DNA of 64,000 bases from Geminicoccus roseus DSM 18922. GTDB lineage: Bacteria > Pseudomonadota > Alphaproteobacteria > Geminicoccales > Geminicoccaceae. Positions within the stretch are counted from its first letter, which is position 1. The number at the start of each line of letters is the position of its first letter. The position numbers were made by a program, and so were the translations under genes. The stretch spans positions 1,031,109 through 1,095,108 of the forward strand of contig NZ_KE386572.1 in the NCBI RefSeq assembly GCF_000427665.1. The letters are read 5' to 3'. The notes under the pieces were generated by a model. That model was given only the letters and a program-made list of their open reading frames with translations, ran no database searches and had not been told where the DNA came from. Of this stretch, positions 7,943 to 17,975 are shown one piece after another.

Positions 7943-9061
7943 ATGGCAAGCGTGAAGAAAGTCCTGATGGGCGGCCTCGCGGCGGCGGCGATCGCGGCCG
8001 GCGGCTGGGCGGGCTGGCAGTACTGGCATCTGTGGCGGTTCGTGGAGACCACCGACAACGCCTATGTCGAGGCCGACACCGCCCCGATCGCCCCCAAGAT
8101 CGCCGGCCTGGTCCAGGCGGTCGAGGTGGTCGACGACCAGCGCGTCCATGCCGGCGACGTCCTGTTCCGGATCGATCCCACCGACTTCGAGGCAACGGTC
8201 GCTGCGGCAAAGGCGGCGGTCGAGGCGCAGAACGCGCGGATCGCCACGATCGGCAGCCAGATCGCCCTGCAGCAGACCAACATCGACCGGGCCCGGGCCG
8301 GGGTGGAGGCGGCAAGGGCCGAGCTGCAGCTGGCCCGCTCCGAGTTCGCCCGTTCCGACAAGCTCGCCCGGCAGGAATGGACCAGCCGCGAGACGCTGGA
8401 GCGCGCCGACGCCGAGACCGCCAAGGCCGAGGCCGGCCTGCGCCAGGCCGAGGCCGACCTGGAAGCGGCCAGGGGCCAGCTGGAGGTCCAGCGCGCCCAG
8501 CAAAAGGAAGCCACCGCCGCCCTGCACGAGGCGCAGGCGCGGCTGGACGCCGCCCGTGCCGACCTGGATGCCACCACGGTGGTGGCCCCGGTCGACGGCG
8601 TGGTCGGCGGCAAGTCGGTCCAGGTCGGCCAGTACCTGCGCGCCGGCAGCCAGGCGATGCTGGTGGTGCCGCTGCCCGAGGTGCATGTCCTGGCGAACTT
8701 CAAGGAGACCCAGATCGGCCACATGCGGATCGGCCAGGTCGTGCGGCTGGCCGTCGACGCCTGGCCGGACCAAGAGATCGAGGGCGTCATCTCCAGCCTG
8801 GCGCCGGCCAGCGGCGCGGAGTTCAGCCTGCTGCCCGCCGAGAACGCCACCGGCAACTTCACCAAGATCGTGCAGCGGGTGCCGGTGCGGATCGAGGTCG
8901 CCGACGACAATCACCTGGCCGGGCTGCTGCGCCCGGGCCTGTCGGTCGAGGTCAGCGTGGACACGCGCGGCCAGGGCCAGGGCGGCGGCCTGCTGGAGGG
9001 CGTGTTCGGCGCGGCAGCGCCGGCCGGCGCCCGAAGCGTGCAGCTGGCGGACCGGCCCTAG
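7943..9061 (+). CDS. HlyD/EmrA-family membrane fusion protein of an efflux pump
   Basis: This 372-residue protein has one N-terminal membrane anchor (VLMGGLAAAAIAAGGWAGW) and then the EmrA signature ETTDNAYVEADTAPIAPKI. The lipoyl half-motifs are IAGLVQAVEVVDDQRVHAGD and VVAPVDGVVGGKSVQVGQYL. Between them lies a long alpha-helical coiled-coil hairpin (about residues 85-205, rich in A, E, Q and R). It bridges the inner-membrane pump to an outer-membrane channel; no TolC-like gene is in the window. The pump gene starts 3 bp after its stop, and the divergent tetR probably regulates both. Confidence 0.92.
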   Translation: MASVKKVLMGGLAAAAIAAGGWAGWQYWHLWRFVETTDNAYVEADTAPIAPKIAGLVQAVEVVDDQRVHAGDVLFRIDPTDFEATVAAAKAAVEAQNARIATIGSQIALQQTNIDRARAGVEAARAELQLARSEFARSDKLARQEWTSRETLERADAETAKAEAGLRQAEADLEAARGQLEVQRAQQKEATAALHEAQARLDAARADLDATTVVAPVDGVVGGKSVQVGQYLRAGSQAMLVVPLPEVHVLANFKETQIGHMRIGQVVRLAVDAWPDQEIEGVISSLAPASGAEFSLLPAENATGNFTKIVQRVPVRIEVADDNHLAGLLRPGLSVEVSVDTRGQGQGGGLLEGVFGAAAPAGARSVQLADRP

Positions 9062-9064
9062 ACA

Positions 9065-10660
9065 ATGAGCGCCGCCAGCACGGCCGCCGGGCGCCTGCCG
9101 GCCGGGTCATCGGATGCCGCCGCGGGCCCCTCGCGGGCGGCGACGTTCGGCTTCTTCGCCATGGTGTTCGGGATGTTCATGGCGATCCTGGACATCCAGA
9201 TCGTCAGCTCGTCCTTGCGCGAGATCCAGGCCGGCCTTGCCGCCAGCTCGGACGAGATCGCCTGGGTGCAGACCAGCTACCTGATCGCGGAGGTCGTGAT
9301 GATCCCGCTGTCCGGGATGCTGTCGCGGGTCCTCTCGACCCGGGTCCTGTTCACCGTCTCCTGCGCCGCCTTCACCCTGGCCTCCCTGCTCTGCTCCACC
9401 GCCGGCACGATCGGCGAGATGGTGACCTGGCGGGTCCTGCAGGGCTTCCTGGGCGGGGCGATGATCCCGACCGTGTTCGCCACCAGCTTCATCCTGTTCC
9501 CGCCAGCCAAGCGCGCCGGCGTCTCGGTGCTGATCGGGCTGGTCGCGACCATGGCGCCCACCATCGGCCCGACGCTCGGCGGCTGGCTGACCGAGACCTT
9601 TTCCTGGCACTGGCTGTTCCTGGCCAACGTGCCGCCCGGCATCATCGTCACCATCCTGGTCTGGCGCACCGTCGACATCGACAAGCCCGACCTGTCGCTG
9701 CTCAAGGGCTTCGACTGGCTGGGCCTGGTCGCCATGGCGGCGTTCCTGGGTGCTGCCGAATACGTGCTCGACGAGGGGCCGCGCTGGGACTGGCTGGAGG
9801 ACGGGAGCGTCCGGATCGCCGCGGTGGTGGCGATGACGGCCGGCATCCTGTTCTTCTGGCGCGCGCTCAGCTACCGCCAGCCGATCGTGGAACTGCGCGC
9901 GTTCCAGGACCGCAACTTCGCGATCGGCTGCATGCTGAGCTTCGTGCTGGGCATCGGCCTGTACGGCTCGGTCTACCTGCTGCCGCTCTTTCTCGGCACG
10001 GTGCGCGGCTACAACGCCCTGCAGATCGGCCAGATCATGTTCGTCACCGGCATGTTCCAGTTCATGTCGGCGCCGCTGGCGGGCTTTCTCAGCAAGAAGA
10101 TGGAGCCGCGCGCCATGCTGGCGCTGGGGCTGACCCTGTTCGGCGTGGGCGTCTATCTCAACCACGACGTGACCAACCAGAGTTCGCTTAGCGAACTGTT
10201 CCTGCCCCAGGCGGTGCGCGGCGTGTCGCTGATGCTGTGCTTCCTGCCGATTAATACGCTGGCGCTGGGCACCCTGCCGCCCGACAAGATCAAGAACGCA
10301 TCCGGCCTCTACAACCTGATGCGCAACCTGGGCGGCGCGGTCGGGCTTGCCATGATCAACACGGTGATCGACCACCGGATGGCGCACCACATGCGCCACC
10401 TGCTGGACCAGCTCACCCCGGCCCGCAGCGTGGTGACCCAGACCCTGGACGCGATGAGCGGCCGGTTCGCCGACCTGCTCAGCACCGACCCGGACCAGGC
10501 GGCGCTGCGCGCGCTGATGAGCATGGTGCAGCGCGAGGCGAGCGTGCTCACCTACGCCGACGCGTTCCTGCTGATGTCGCTGGTGTTCTTCGCGGCCCTC
10601 GTGCTGATGCCGCTGGTGCACAAGCCCAAGGCCTCCCAGGCCCCAGCCGACGCGCATTAG
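9065..10660 (+). CDS. DHA2-family MFS drug:H+ antiporter (EmrB-like)
   Basis: This 531-residue protein has about 14 predicted membrane segments, as in the DHA2 family. The first helix reads FFAMVFGMFMAILDIQIVSS, containing the conserved LDxxIV motif. Motif A appears as GMLSRVLSTRVLF. The motif C region is GLVATMAPTIGPTLGGWL. It works with the HlyD/EmrA-type fusion protein encoded just upstream to expel hydrophobic compounds. The two genes form one operon opposite the TetR gene. The exported compound is unknown. Confidence 0.93.
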   Translation: MSAASTAAGRLPAGSSDAAAGPSRAATFGFFAMVFGMFMAILDIQIVSSSLREIQAGLAASSDEIAWVQTSYLIAEVVMIPLSGMLSRVLSTRVLFTVSCAAFTLASLLCSTAGTIGEMVTWRVLQGFLGGAMIPTVFATSFILFPPAKRAGVSVLIGLVATMAPTIGPTLGGWLTETFSWHWLFLANVPPGIIVTILVWRTVDIDKPDLSLLKGFDWLGLVAMAAFLGAAEYVLDEGPRWDWLEDGSVRIAAVVAMTAGILFFWRALSYRQPIVELRAFQDRNFAIGCMLSFVLGIGLYGSVYLLPLFLGTVRGYNALQIGQIMFVTGMFQFMSAPLAGFLSKKMEPRAMLALGLTLFGVGVYLNHDVTNQSSLSELFLPQAVRGVSLMLCFLPINTLALGTLPPDKIKNASGLYNLMRNLGGAVGLAMINTVIDHRMAHHMRHLLDQLTPARSVVTQTLDAMSGRFADLLSTDPDQAALRALMSMVQREASVLTYADAFLLMSLVFFAALVLMPLVHKPKASQAPADAH

Positions 10661-10770
10661 AACACTAGACCAGGGCCTTTTAGCTCCTAGAGGTCGCGAA
10701 AAAATGACACAGTGCAAGTCTTCCTCTAACCAAAGAAGACAATCCTGACAGCGTCGGCAGACACAGCCTG

Positions 10771-11898
10771 TCAGATAGGTAGCGCTGCGACTTCCGCCTT
10801 TCGGCACTCTTCTGACTTGGTGAAATGCTCCTTCAGTTCGGCCGGTAGCGTCTTAGTTAGCTCAGGCAAATGGGCGAGATGACACCATCTCCTCTCTAAC
10901 CCACTCAAAGAAACCTCGTCGGCCATGCCCCGCTTGGCCTGTGACCAGAAAAGCGCGCGCAGTTCCTGGGAGACGAGTTTCTCCTCCACAATCCGCTTGG
11001 CGATCCATAGGGTAACGTCGACGAGCTCGAGCCCTGCACTCGCATCACCAGGAACAAAAACTGGTGGAACTGCAGGTATAAGTGAGAAATCAAACGCTGG
11101 CATTCCCGGTCCCAAACTGAGTTTGTGTCCTCGCATTCGCCTATACCACTCCGCAAGTTCGTCTTGCGAGCGGTTGAACTCTGTCTGCCGGTCCACGACG
11201 ATGCTGCGCACCCGCTTCCTACGGCTGCCTGACTGAGAGGCTATGAACTGCAGCACCGATTGGAAGCCCACAAGATTCGGTGAGATTTGCAAGGCTGTAT
11301 CGTGGTTCCCTACGCCGTAACTAATCTCGTGGGGATGTGCAGCCGCCCACCTAAGCGCGCCAGACGCAATGTCCCGCGACCGAGCGTCTGGTAACCACTC
11401 GACACGCGCCAGCAAGTCCGTGCACAGGGCGGTTAGCATTTGGGCGCAACGTGCCGAGTTACGCTCTCTACGAGTTTGCCAAGCAAGCTTGGCAAGAGAC
11501 TCATCAAATAGATAAGCAATTTTGAACAACAAAACATATCGCAGCGGCGTAAAATAATCCATCCACGTTACAGCTTTGTTCATGCCGGAGTCAAAGACTT
11601 GATCGAAAAAACAAATAATGGCGTGATCTGGTTTGATAACTTTTGCGAACGAGAATCTAAGATCATTTTTCTTGCTGAAGCGCGAAATTCTGTCTGCGAC
11701 CATATTTAGCCGCCCTACACCAAGCTCATTGGCATGGATGCGCTCTACACCCAACTCCCGCCGCAGCTCTTTCAGAAGCGGCTGCGCAATGATATCGAGA
11801 TTGGCCTGGGCCCCAAGCACACCATAATACAGCACTGGCTGATGAGGATCGAACAACTCAAGCCCAGTATTACCACTCTCATCAACGAAATAATACAT
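10771..11898 (-). CDS. DUF3800 domain protein
   Basis: This 375-residue protein starts MYYFVDESGNTG, the DESG motif that opens DUF3800 domains. A second acidic cluster occurs near the C-terminal half (SIVVDRQTEF, LELVDVTLWIAKRIVEE). DUF3800 is regarded as having an RNase H-like fold, and its members often occur in mobile or defence-related regions; function is unproven. The start ATG 11898 follows GGGGAGGAATA, a strong ribosome binding site. Base composition and codon use differ from the neighbours: many A/T-ending codons (for example around 11480-11660) and unusually low GC. This indicates recent acquisition. It stands alone, convergent with the efflux operon. Confidence 0.85.
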   Translation of the reverse strand: MYYFVDESGNTGLELFDPHQPVLYYGVLGAQANLDIIAQPLLKELRRELGVERIHANELGVGRLNMVADRISRFSKKNDLRFSFAKVIKPDHAIICFFDQVFDSGMNKAVTWMDYFTPLRYVLLFKIAYLFDESLAKLAWQTRRERNSARCAQMLTALCTDLLARVEWLPDARSRDIASGALRWAAAHPHEISYGVGNHDTALQISPNLVGFQSVLQFIASQSGSRRKRVRSIVVDRQTEFNRSQDELAEWYRRMRGHKLSLGPGMPAFDFSLIPAVPPVFVPGDASAGLELVDVTLWIAKRIVEEKLVSQELRALFWSQAKRGMADEVSLSGLERRWCHLAHLPELTKTLPAELKEHFTKSEECRKAEVAALPI

Positions 11899-12584
11899 TA
11901 TTCCTCCCCACCTTTGTGGTCACTACTACGTGATCTTGAGATAATCTGCATTAAAATCAAAAATATTTCTTAGCGCACCCGTGCAAATTTTGTTGCTTGC
12001 GGAGCAAGCACGATCAACAAGAAGCGCACCATATCAAGCGCATCGCCGCCAAATAGTACGTGACTTGCGTTTGGCTGATACGTGCCATCGTTCGACATGT
12101 TCAGCTCCACTACACTCCGGGCAACGCCACCCGGAGAGCGCCGGGATCAGAGGCGAGCAGCCGCGGTCGATCACCCGCCGCCACAGCGTTGGCACCAATC
12201 CTACCAGCTATGATGCGAGAGGCTGGCTGTCATGCAGGCCTGTTAATGGTGGACAGCGCCATGCTTGAGGTGATGCTGGCAGCGACGCCAATTCCGATTG
12301 AGAACCGCGGCGCCTTCAACGCTCAACTGCAGCGACGCAACTTGGACTCTCCGCCTGAGGCCGTTCCAATCCCAACGGTCCGAATGCCTAATGCTCCAAG
12401 ATGGGACCAGCCGATGGCTGGGGGAATGGCTTGGGCAATTGGCCCAGAGGTCCTGTCCAAGGCCCTGCTTGCGCTTGGATTGGCTAGCAGAGGGGCACAT
12501 ATGCGAAATAGCTTGCGACCTACGGCGCGCAGCCTGCTCCTGGACCGTAAGAGGAGGACTGGAGTCGGAAAGGACGGGGCGAGC
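11899..12584. other. Intergenic region, 686 bp, probable degenerate acquired DNA
   Basis: The stretch carries the DUF3800 promoter region and is AT-richer near 11900-12060. No intact gene is supported. On the minus strand, about 12030-12215, a short frame reads WRRVIDRGCSPLIPALSGWR and then CPECSG before a stop. It resembles a zinc-ribbon fragment and may be a gene remnant, but I cannot assign a family. Together with the DUF3800 gene it looks like an old insertion point. I see no terminal repeats. Confidence 0.4.
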
Positions 12585-13370
12585 TCAGTTCCCGTAGGGA
12601 TCGTAGGAGAAGTATTTCTTGGCGATCTTCATGTAGGTGCCGTCGTCGCGCATGGAGGCGATGGCGTCGTCGATCTTGTTCTTCAGGGACGGGTCGTCGC
12701 TGGGCAGGATCACCCCGATCCCCTCGCCGAACCAGCGCCGGTCGTTGTAGGGCGGGCCGGTGAACTCCAGCTTCTTGCCGTTCTTGCCGTTGATGGCGCT
12801 CCGGTCCAGCGCCCAGGCATCGGCCAGGATGATGTCGACCTTCTTGTCCAGGAGCGCCTGCACCATCTCCGGCAGGGTCTTGTAGCGGACGATCTCGGAG
12901 ACGGCGGCGAACTCGGAGGTGACGAACTGGTCGTGGGTGGTGGTGGCCTGCACGCCGATGGTCTTGCCGCGCAGCGACTTCCAGATGCCCTCGACGCTGT
13001 CGCCCTTGCGGCGCACGAACATCGCCGGGGTGTGATAGTAGCGCTCGCTGAACACGATCCCGCGCAGGCGCCGGCCGGTGGTGATCGAGGTGGAGGCCAC
13101 CACGATGTCGGCCTTCTGCTTCTTCACCGCGTCCAGCATCTCGTCCCAGGTCAGCTGGACCTTCTTGCACGTCATGTCGATGCGCCGGCAGATCTCGTCG
13201 GCCATGTCGATGTCGAAGCCCACGAAGCGGCCCTTGCTGTCGACCGTGCTGTAGGGCGGATAGCTGCCGTCCACCGCCACGCGCAGCAGGGTCTGGGGCT
13301 GGGCGCCGGCGACGGCCGGGATGGCCAGGGCCAGCGCGAGCAGAAGTGCGGACAGGAGGTGTCGGCGCAT
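12585..13370 (-). CDS. Amino-acid ABC transporter periplasmic binding protein
   Basis: This 261-residue family-3 solute-binding protein has a signal peptide (MRRHLLSALLLALALAIPAV, cleaved after AGA). The mature part shows LRVAVDGSYPPYSTVDSKG, GFDIDMADEICRRID and ADIVVASTSITTGRRLRG. A TTG codon lies two codons upstream, but ATG 13370 is the likelier start. No strong Shine-Dalgarno sequence is visible. It follows an ABC ATPase gene by 55 bp on the same strand, and no permease gene is present. It shares its fold with the binding protein at 6221-7012 but is clearly divergent, so the two probably recognise different ligands. Confidence 0.9.
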   Translation of the reverse strand: MRRHLLSALLLALALAIPAVAGAQPQTLLRVAVDGSYPPYSTVDSKGRFVGFDIDMADEICRRIDMTCKKVQLTWDEMLDAVKKQKADIVVASTSITTGRRLRGIVFSERYYHTPAMFVRRKGDSVEGIWKSLRGKTIGVQATTTHDQFVTSEFAAVSEIVRYKTLPEMVQALLDKKVDIILADAWALDRSAINGKNGKKLEFTGPPYNDRRWFGEGIGVILPSDDPSLKNKIDDAIASMRDDGTYMKIAKKYFSYDPYGN

Positions 13371-13425
13371 GAGCAAACCCGTTAACGATTGAGTATCGCA
13401 CCGATGGCCCGGGTGCCGCTCCTGG

Positions 13426-14205
13426 TCAACCCTTCAGGTTGCCCGACAGGAACTGCCGAACCCGCTCAGACCTTGGCGCGCTGAAGAATTGCCCGGGCGG
13501 CCCCTGCTCTTCGATCCGCCCCTGATGCAGAAAGATCACTTGATCGGCGACCTCCCGGGCGAACCCCATCTCGTGGGTGACCACGATCATGGTGCGGCCC
13601 TCCTCGGCCAGGTCGCGCATCACCTTGAGGACCTCGCCGACCAGTTCCGGGTCGAGCGCCGAGGTCGGCTCGTCGAACAGCAGCACCGCCGGCTCCATCG
13701 CCAGGGCGCGGGCGATCGCCGCGCGCTGCTGCTGGCCGCCGGACAGATGGGCCGGGTAGGCGTCGCGCTTTTCCCAGATCCCGACCTTGGCGAGCAGCGC
13801 CTCCGCCCTGGCCAGCGCCTCGGCGCGCGACAGCTTCAGGACATGGATCGGCGCCTCGATCACGTTGTCGAGGATGGTCATGTGCGACCAGAGATTGAAC
13901 TGCTGGAACACCATGCCGAGCCGGGTGCGCAGCCGCTCGACCTGGCGGCGGTCGGCCGCCTGGCGGCCGCCGCGCCGGCCCGCGACCAGGCGCATCTCCT
14001 CGCCGCCGACCACGATCCGGCCGGAATCGGGCATCTCCAAAAGGTTCAAACAGCGCAGGAAGGTGCTCTTGCCCGAGCCGGACGCTCCCAGCATCGCGAT
14101 CACGTCGCCCTTGTGCGCCGCGACCGACACGCCCTTGAGCACCTCCAGCTGGCCGAAGGTCTTGTGGATGTCCTCTGCGACCAGAGCATGTTCGGGAGCT
14201 GTCAT
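13426..14205 (-). CDS. Polar amino-acid ABC transporter ATP-binding protein (HisP/GlnQ type)
   Basis: This 259-residue ATPase contains Walker [10 protein letters not shown], the signature [15 protein letters not shown], Walker [15 protein letters not shown] and the H-loop IVVTHEM, all in the HisP/GlnQ arrangement. The frame is open upstream, but ATG 14205 ([19 protein letters not shown]) gives the normal length. It precedes an amino-acid binding-protein gene. It is the only polar amino-acid ATPase in the window, whereas the permeases for such a system occur only at 4733-6154, so it may energise that channel. A short insertion ([13 protein letters not shown]) follows the EEM segment near residue 90. 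Confidence 0.92.
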   Translation of the reverse strand: MTAPEHALVAEDIHKTFGQLEVLKGVSVAAHKGDVIAMLGASGSGKSTFLRCLNLLEMPDSGRIVVGGEEMRLVAGRRGGRQAADRRQVERLRTRLGMVFQQFNLWSHMTILDNVIEAPIHVLKLSRAEALARAEALLAKVGIWEKRDAYPAHLSGGQQQRAAIARALAMEPAVLLFDEPTSALDPELVGEVLKVMRDLAEEGRTMIVVTHEMGFAREVADQVIFLHQGRIEEQGPPGQFFSAPRSERVRQFLSGNLKG

Positions 14206-14391
14206 CGACCGGATGCCGCCTTTCGCAATGCCGGGGGAAGCGTGGGCGGGCCGTCCATCGCCGTCAAGCCGACCGCCCGGAACCCATCGGCAAAGCGCCA
14301 ACCCGGCCTTTGCCGATCCGGAACGCGCGCCGGGCGCAGCCTTGCAGCCGGCTCCCGACGCCGGCAGCCGAGCCGGGATCCTCGTGGCTCC

Positions 14392-16065
14392 TCAGCCCGG
14401 CAGGGCCTCCTCCCGGACCCTTGCCAGCAGGGGCAGCGCCACCACCGGCAGGGTCTCGCTGCGGCCGCGCACCTCGAACGGGATCGGCTCGCTGGGCGGG
14501 CTCAGGCCCGCCAGGCGAAAGACCTCGGCGGAGATCACCGCCTCCACGCCCAGTTCCTTGCAGGCGCTCTCCAGCCGGCTGGCGACGTTGACCACGTCGC
14601 CGATGGCGGTGAGGCCGGTGGTCCGGCCCCAGCCGAGCTCGCCCACGATCACGCTGCCGGCATGCATGCCCACGCCCAGGCGCAGGCTTTCCCGCAGTTC
14701 GCCGCGCATGTCGTGGGAGACCTTCTCCAGGCCGGCCGCGATCATCCGCGCGGCGACCATGGCGTTGCGCGCGCCCTGCTCCGGCCCGTCCTCCAGGCCG
14801 AACAGCGCCATCACCCCGTCGCCGATGAACTTGTCGACCCGGCCGCCAGACTGCTCGATCGCCTGGCCCGACAGGGCGAACCAGCGATTGAGCAGGAACA
14901 CCACGTCATAGGGCAGGCGCTGCTCGGAAAGTTGGGTGAAGCCGCGCAGGTCCGCGAACATCACCACCAGCTCGCGCTCGATCCCGTGGCCCGGGAACAT
15001 CGGCCGGCCCACCTCGTCGGCGGCATGGTCGAGCGCCACCAGCGGCGTGACCTGCAGCTTGTGGGTCGGCCGGATCTGGCAGGCCAGGCGCACGTCCGGC
15101 TTGGCCTGGATCCGCTTGAGCACCCGCGCCTCGGAGGGGCTGGGCGGCGGCAGCCGGTCGCCGCCATGGCCGACCCGCACCCGACAAGTCGAGCAGCGCC
15201 CGCGCCCGCCGCAGACCGAGGCGTGCGGCAGCCGGCCGAGCTCGGCCGCCTCCAGCACGGTGGTACCGCGCGGCGCCCGCACGACCTGGTGGCTGGGGAA
15301 CTCGATGGCGATCGGCCCGGTCTTCGCGATCACCGCCCGCCGCACGATCTTGAACAGGTAGACCGACGCTATCAGCCCGTAGAAGACCAGGAGCAGGTAG
15401 TTCTCCAGGACGTAGATCCAGTCGCGCGCCGAGGCATCCGCCCAGTTCTGCGCGGTTGCGACCTGCTCCAGCCAGGCCGGGTCGGCCGCCGCCAGCTGGC
15501 GCGCGCCGCTGACCATGCCCACGAAGGCCAGGGTCGGCAGCAGCACCGCCACGGTCAGCAGGAGCGGCGCCGTGTCCCGGTACCAGCGCTCCAGCTTCAG
15601 CCGGTGGTGCATGCCGATGCAGCCATGCAGCCAGACCACCAGCATCAGCTCGGTCTGCCGCTGGATCCCGCCCGGCCAGAGCAGGTGCAGGAGATAGGTG
15701 TAGCTGTCGGTCAGGCCCTGGACGCGGTGGAGCACGCCCGTGCCCAGCACGTGGATCGTCAGGTAGTAGGGGATCGCCAGGCCCAGGCCGACCTGCAGCC
15801 AGTCCAGGACCGGCATCCGCAGGGTCCGCCGCTGCCAGATCTTGGCCAGGCCGGCCACCGGATGGACCGCCAGCGCTGCCAGCAGGGCGTATTCGAGCGG
15901 CGAGCGCCAGACGGCCAGGAACACGGCCCGGCCCGCCTCCATCGCCGCAAGCGAGACCAGCCCCAGGGCGTGGTTGAGCAAATGGGTGGTGGCGAACAGG
16001 AACAGGAGAACCCCGGACCAGAGGCGCAGCGTCCCGAGGTCGATGACAGCCTTCCTCGATGACAT
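14392..16065 (-). CDS. Membrane-anchored class III adenylate cyclase with 2Fe-2S ferredoxin domain
   Basis: This 557-residue, three-part protein makes cyclic nucleotide from ATP. Residues 1-245 form about six membrane helices rich in histidines (H28, H32, H68, H105, H113, H127, H147) and resemble the heme-binding anchor of fumarate reductases. Residues 255-345 are a plant-type ferredoxin domain with C285, C291, C294 and C329. The [10 protein letters not shown] spacing is CX5CX2C rather than the usual CX4CX2C. Residues 365-545 are the catalytic domain with metal-binding D372 (FADLRGF) and D416 ([11 protein letters not shown]) and the segment [11 protein letters not shown]. The layout suggests that cyclase output follows the redox state of the quinone pool or iron-sulfur centre. 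It is divergent from hutI and 186 bp upstream of the ABC ATPase. Confidence 0.92.
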   Translation of the reverse strand: MSSRKAVIDLGTLRLWSGVLLFLFATTHLLNHALGLVSLAAMEAGRAVFLAVWRSPLEYALLAALAVHPVAGLAKIWQRRTLRMPVLDWLQVGLGLAIPYYLTIHVLGTGVLHRVQGLTDSYTYLLHLLWPGGIQRQTELMLVVWLHGCIGMHHRLKLERWYRDTAPLLLTVAVLLPTLAFVGMVSGARQLAAADPAWLEQVATAQNWADASARDWIYVLENYLLLVFYGLIASVYLFKIVRRAVIAKTGPIAIEFPSHQVVRAPRGTTVLEAAELGRLPHASVCGGRGRCSTCRVRVGHGGDRLPPPSPSEARVLKRIQAKPDVRLACQIRPTHKLQVTPLVALDHAADEVGRPMFPGHGIERELVVMFADLRGFTQLSEQRLPYDVVFLLNRWFALSGQAIEQSGGRVDKFIGDGVMALFGLEDGPEQGARNAMVAARMIAAGLEKVSHDMRGELRESLRLGVGMHAGSVIVGELGWGRTTGLTAIGDVVNVASRLESACKELGVEAVISAEVFRLAGLSPPSEPIPFEVRGRSETLPVVALPLLARVREEALPG

Positions 16066-16140
16066 GGTCGCGCGTGCTTTGGCCAGAGGGGGGACTTCCT
16101 GCTACCAAGATGGCCGGGCAGCAACAGCCAGGACCGGCAG

Positions 16141-17379
16141 ATGATTCGCTTCGACCGGATATGGGTGAACGTCCAGCTCGCGACCATGGTAACGGGTGCA
16201 ACAGACCGTGGCGAGATCCGGGACGGTGCGCTGGGCGTGTGCGACGGCAAGATCGCCTGGATCGGGCCGCGCGCCGAATTGCCCGAATCGGTCGCGGCGG
16301 AAACCCGGGACGGCGCTGGCGGCTGGCTGCTGCCGGGCCTGATCGACTGCCACACCCATCTGGTGTTCGGCGGCGACCGCTGCGGCGAGTTCGAGGAACG
16401 GCTGGAAGGCGTGCCCTATGCCGAGATCGCGAGGCGCGGCGGGGGGATCCGGCGCAGCGTCGAGGGCACCAGGGCGGCCTCGCCGGAGCAGCTCCACCGC
16501 AGCGCCGAGCAGCGCCTGCGGCGGCTGATCGGCGAGGGCGTGACCACGGTCGAGATCAAGTCCGGCTACGGGCTGGAGACCGAGACCGAGTTGCGGATGC
16601 TGCGCGCCGCCAGGAAGCTCGGCGCCGAGGGCTTTGTCTCGGTGGTCACCAGCTTCCTGGGCGCCCACGCGTTTCCGGCCGGCATGGACCGCGACGCCTA
16701 TGTCGACCTGGTGTGCGGGCCGATGCTGGACGCGGTGGCGGCCGAAGGGCTGGCGGATGCGGTGGACGCGTTCTGCGAGACGATCGCCTTCAGCCCGGCG
16801 GAGACCGAGCGCGTGTTCCAGGCGGCCAGGGCAAAGGGCCTGCCGGTCAAGCTGCATGCCGACCAGATCTCCGACAGCGGCGCCGCCGCCCTGGCCGCCC
16901 GCCACGGCGCGCTTTCCTGCGACCATGTGGAGTACACCGGCGAGGATGGGGTGCGGGCGATGGCGGAGGCCGGCAGCGTCGCGGTGCTGCTGCCGGGTGC
17001 CTTCTACATGCTCCGGGAAAAGCAGAAGCCGCCGGTCGAGCTGTTCCGCCGCCATGGCGTGCCGATGGCGGTGGCGACCGACGCCAACCCGGGCAGCTCG
17101 CCGCTGCTGTCGCCGCTGCTCGCCATGAACATGGCCTGCGTCCTGTTCGGCCTGACCCCCTACGAGGCGCTGCTCGGCATGACCGCCCATGCCGCCCGTG
17201 CCCTCGGCCTAGCGGCCGACCGCGGCACGCTGGAGGTCGGCAAACGCGCCGACCTCAGCCTGTGGCGGATCGGCCGGCCAGCCGAGCTCTGCTACTGGAT
17301 GGGGTATGGCGGCGGGCTGCTGGTCGAGCGGGTGATCGGCGGCAAGCCGTCAACCCCCGCCCGGGTCGGCCTGGTCTGA
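16141..17379 (+). CDS. hutI: Imidazolonepropionase
   Basis: This 412-residue amidohydrolase catalyses the third step of histidine degradation, 4-imidazolone-5-propanoate to N-formimidoyl-L-glutamate. Metal-ligand motifs are visible: [11 protein letters not shown] (about residues 69-79), [19 protein letters not shown] and [10 protein letters not shown]. The conserved EIKSGYGL segment is present. Length and motifs match HutI throughout. No other hut gene lies in the window, so the rest of the pathway must be encoded elsewhere. The 3' end overlaps the convergent glutathione peroxidase gene by 30 bp. Confidence 0.95.
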   Translation: MIRFDRIWVNVQLATMVTGATDRGEIRDGALGVCDGKIAWIGPRAELPESVAAETRDGAGGWLLPGLIDCHTHLVFGGDRCGEFEERLEGVPYAEIARRGGGIRRSVEGTRAASPEQLHRSAEQRLRRLIGEGVTTVEIKSGYGLETETELRMLRAARKLGAEGFVSVVTSFLGAHAFPAGMDRDAYVDLVCGPMLDAVAAEGLADAVDAFCETIAFSPAETERVFQAARAKGLPVKLHADQISDSGAAALAARHGALSCDHVEYTGEDGVRAMAEAGSVAVLLPGAFYMLREKQKPPVELFRRHGVPMAVATDANPGSSPLLSPLLAMNMACVLFGLTPYEALLGMTAHAARALGLAADRGTLEVGKRADLSLWRIGRPAELCYWMGYGGGLLVERVIGGKPSTPARVGLV

Positions 17380-17949
17380 GGCCGCCAGCGCCCGGTCCAG
17401 CGCCGCCCGGATCTCCGGGTCGCCGGGCTCGGTGCGGCTGGGCCAGGCCGCGACCGGCCGGCCGTCGGCGCCGATCAGGATCTTGTGGAAGTTCCAGCGC
17501 GGCTCCGCCGCCGGGCCCAGCTCCTGCGCCAGCCAGCGGTAGAGCGGGTGGGCGTCGGCGCCCCGTACATGCTCCTTTTCGGTCAGCGGGAAATCCAGGG
17601 CGAAGTTGGTTTCGCAGAACTGCTTGATCTGGCCGCTCTCGTCATATTCCTGGTTGCCGAAATCGCCCGACGGCACACCCAGCACGACCAGCCCCCGGTC
17701 CCGGTAGTCCTCCCAGACCTGCTGCAGGCCGTCATACTGGTAGGTGAAGCCGCACATCGAGGCGGTGTTGACCAGCAGCACCGGGCGCCCCTCGAAACCG
17801 CGCATCGGCAGGTCGCCGCCCTCGATCCGGGTGAAGGCGAACTCCCAGGCCGTGGCCGGCGCTGCCGACAAGGAAGTTGCCATGAGGGGCGCTGCCGCCA
17901 GGAGGCTGCCTGCCACCAGGACCGTGCGCCGGCCGAACCTTTCCGCCAT
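17350..17949 (-). CDS. Glutathione peroxidase family protein, exported
   Basis: This 199-residue protein has a twin-arginine-like signal ([20 protein letters not shown]) and then a thioredoxin-fold peroxidase domain. The peroxidatic residue is Cys66 in [15 protein letters not shown], so it is a cysteine rather than a selenocysteine enzyme. The next motif is [14 protein letters not shown] where the classical family has PCNQF. The W-N pair is found in RWNFHK. It reduces peroxides with thioredoxin or glutathione, presumably in the periplasm. The start is ATG 17949. The 3' end overlaps hutI on the other strand by 30 bp. Confidence 0.9.
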   Translation of the reverse strand: MAERFGRRTVLVAGSLLAAAPLMATSLSAAPATAWEFAFTRIEGGDLPMRGFEGRPVLLVNTASMCGFTYQYDGLQQVWEDYRDRGLVVLGVPSGDFGNQEYDESGQIKQFCETNFALDFPLTEKEHVRGADAHPLYRWLAQELGPAAEPRWNFHKILIGADGRPVAAWPSRTEPGDPEIRAALDRALAASDQADPGGG

Positions 17950-17975
17950 GACGACCTCCCGCGCCCTGCGGCGCC

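Noticed and set aside
10745..10774. Inverted repeat CTGACAG / CTGTCAG at the end of the DUF3800 gene
   Set aside because: Arms of 7 bp with a 16-nt loop and no T-run; too weak to call a terminator.
12060..13385. Plus-strand open frame of 441 codons across 12060-13385
   Set aside because: Most of it is antisense to the amino-acid binding-protein gene and has no recognisable domain.
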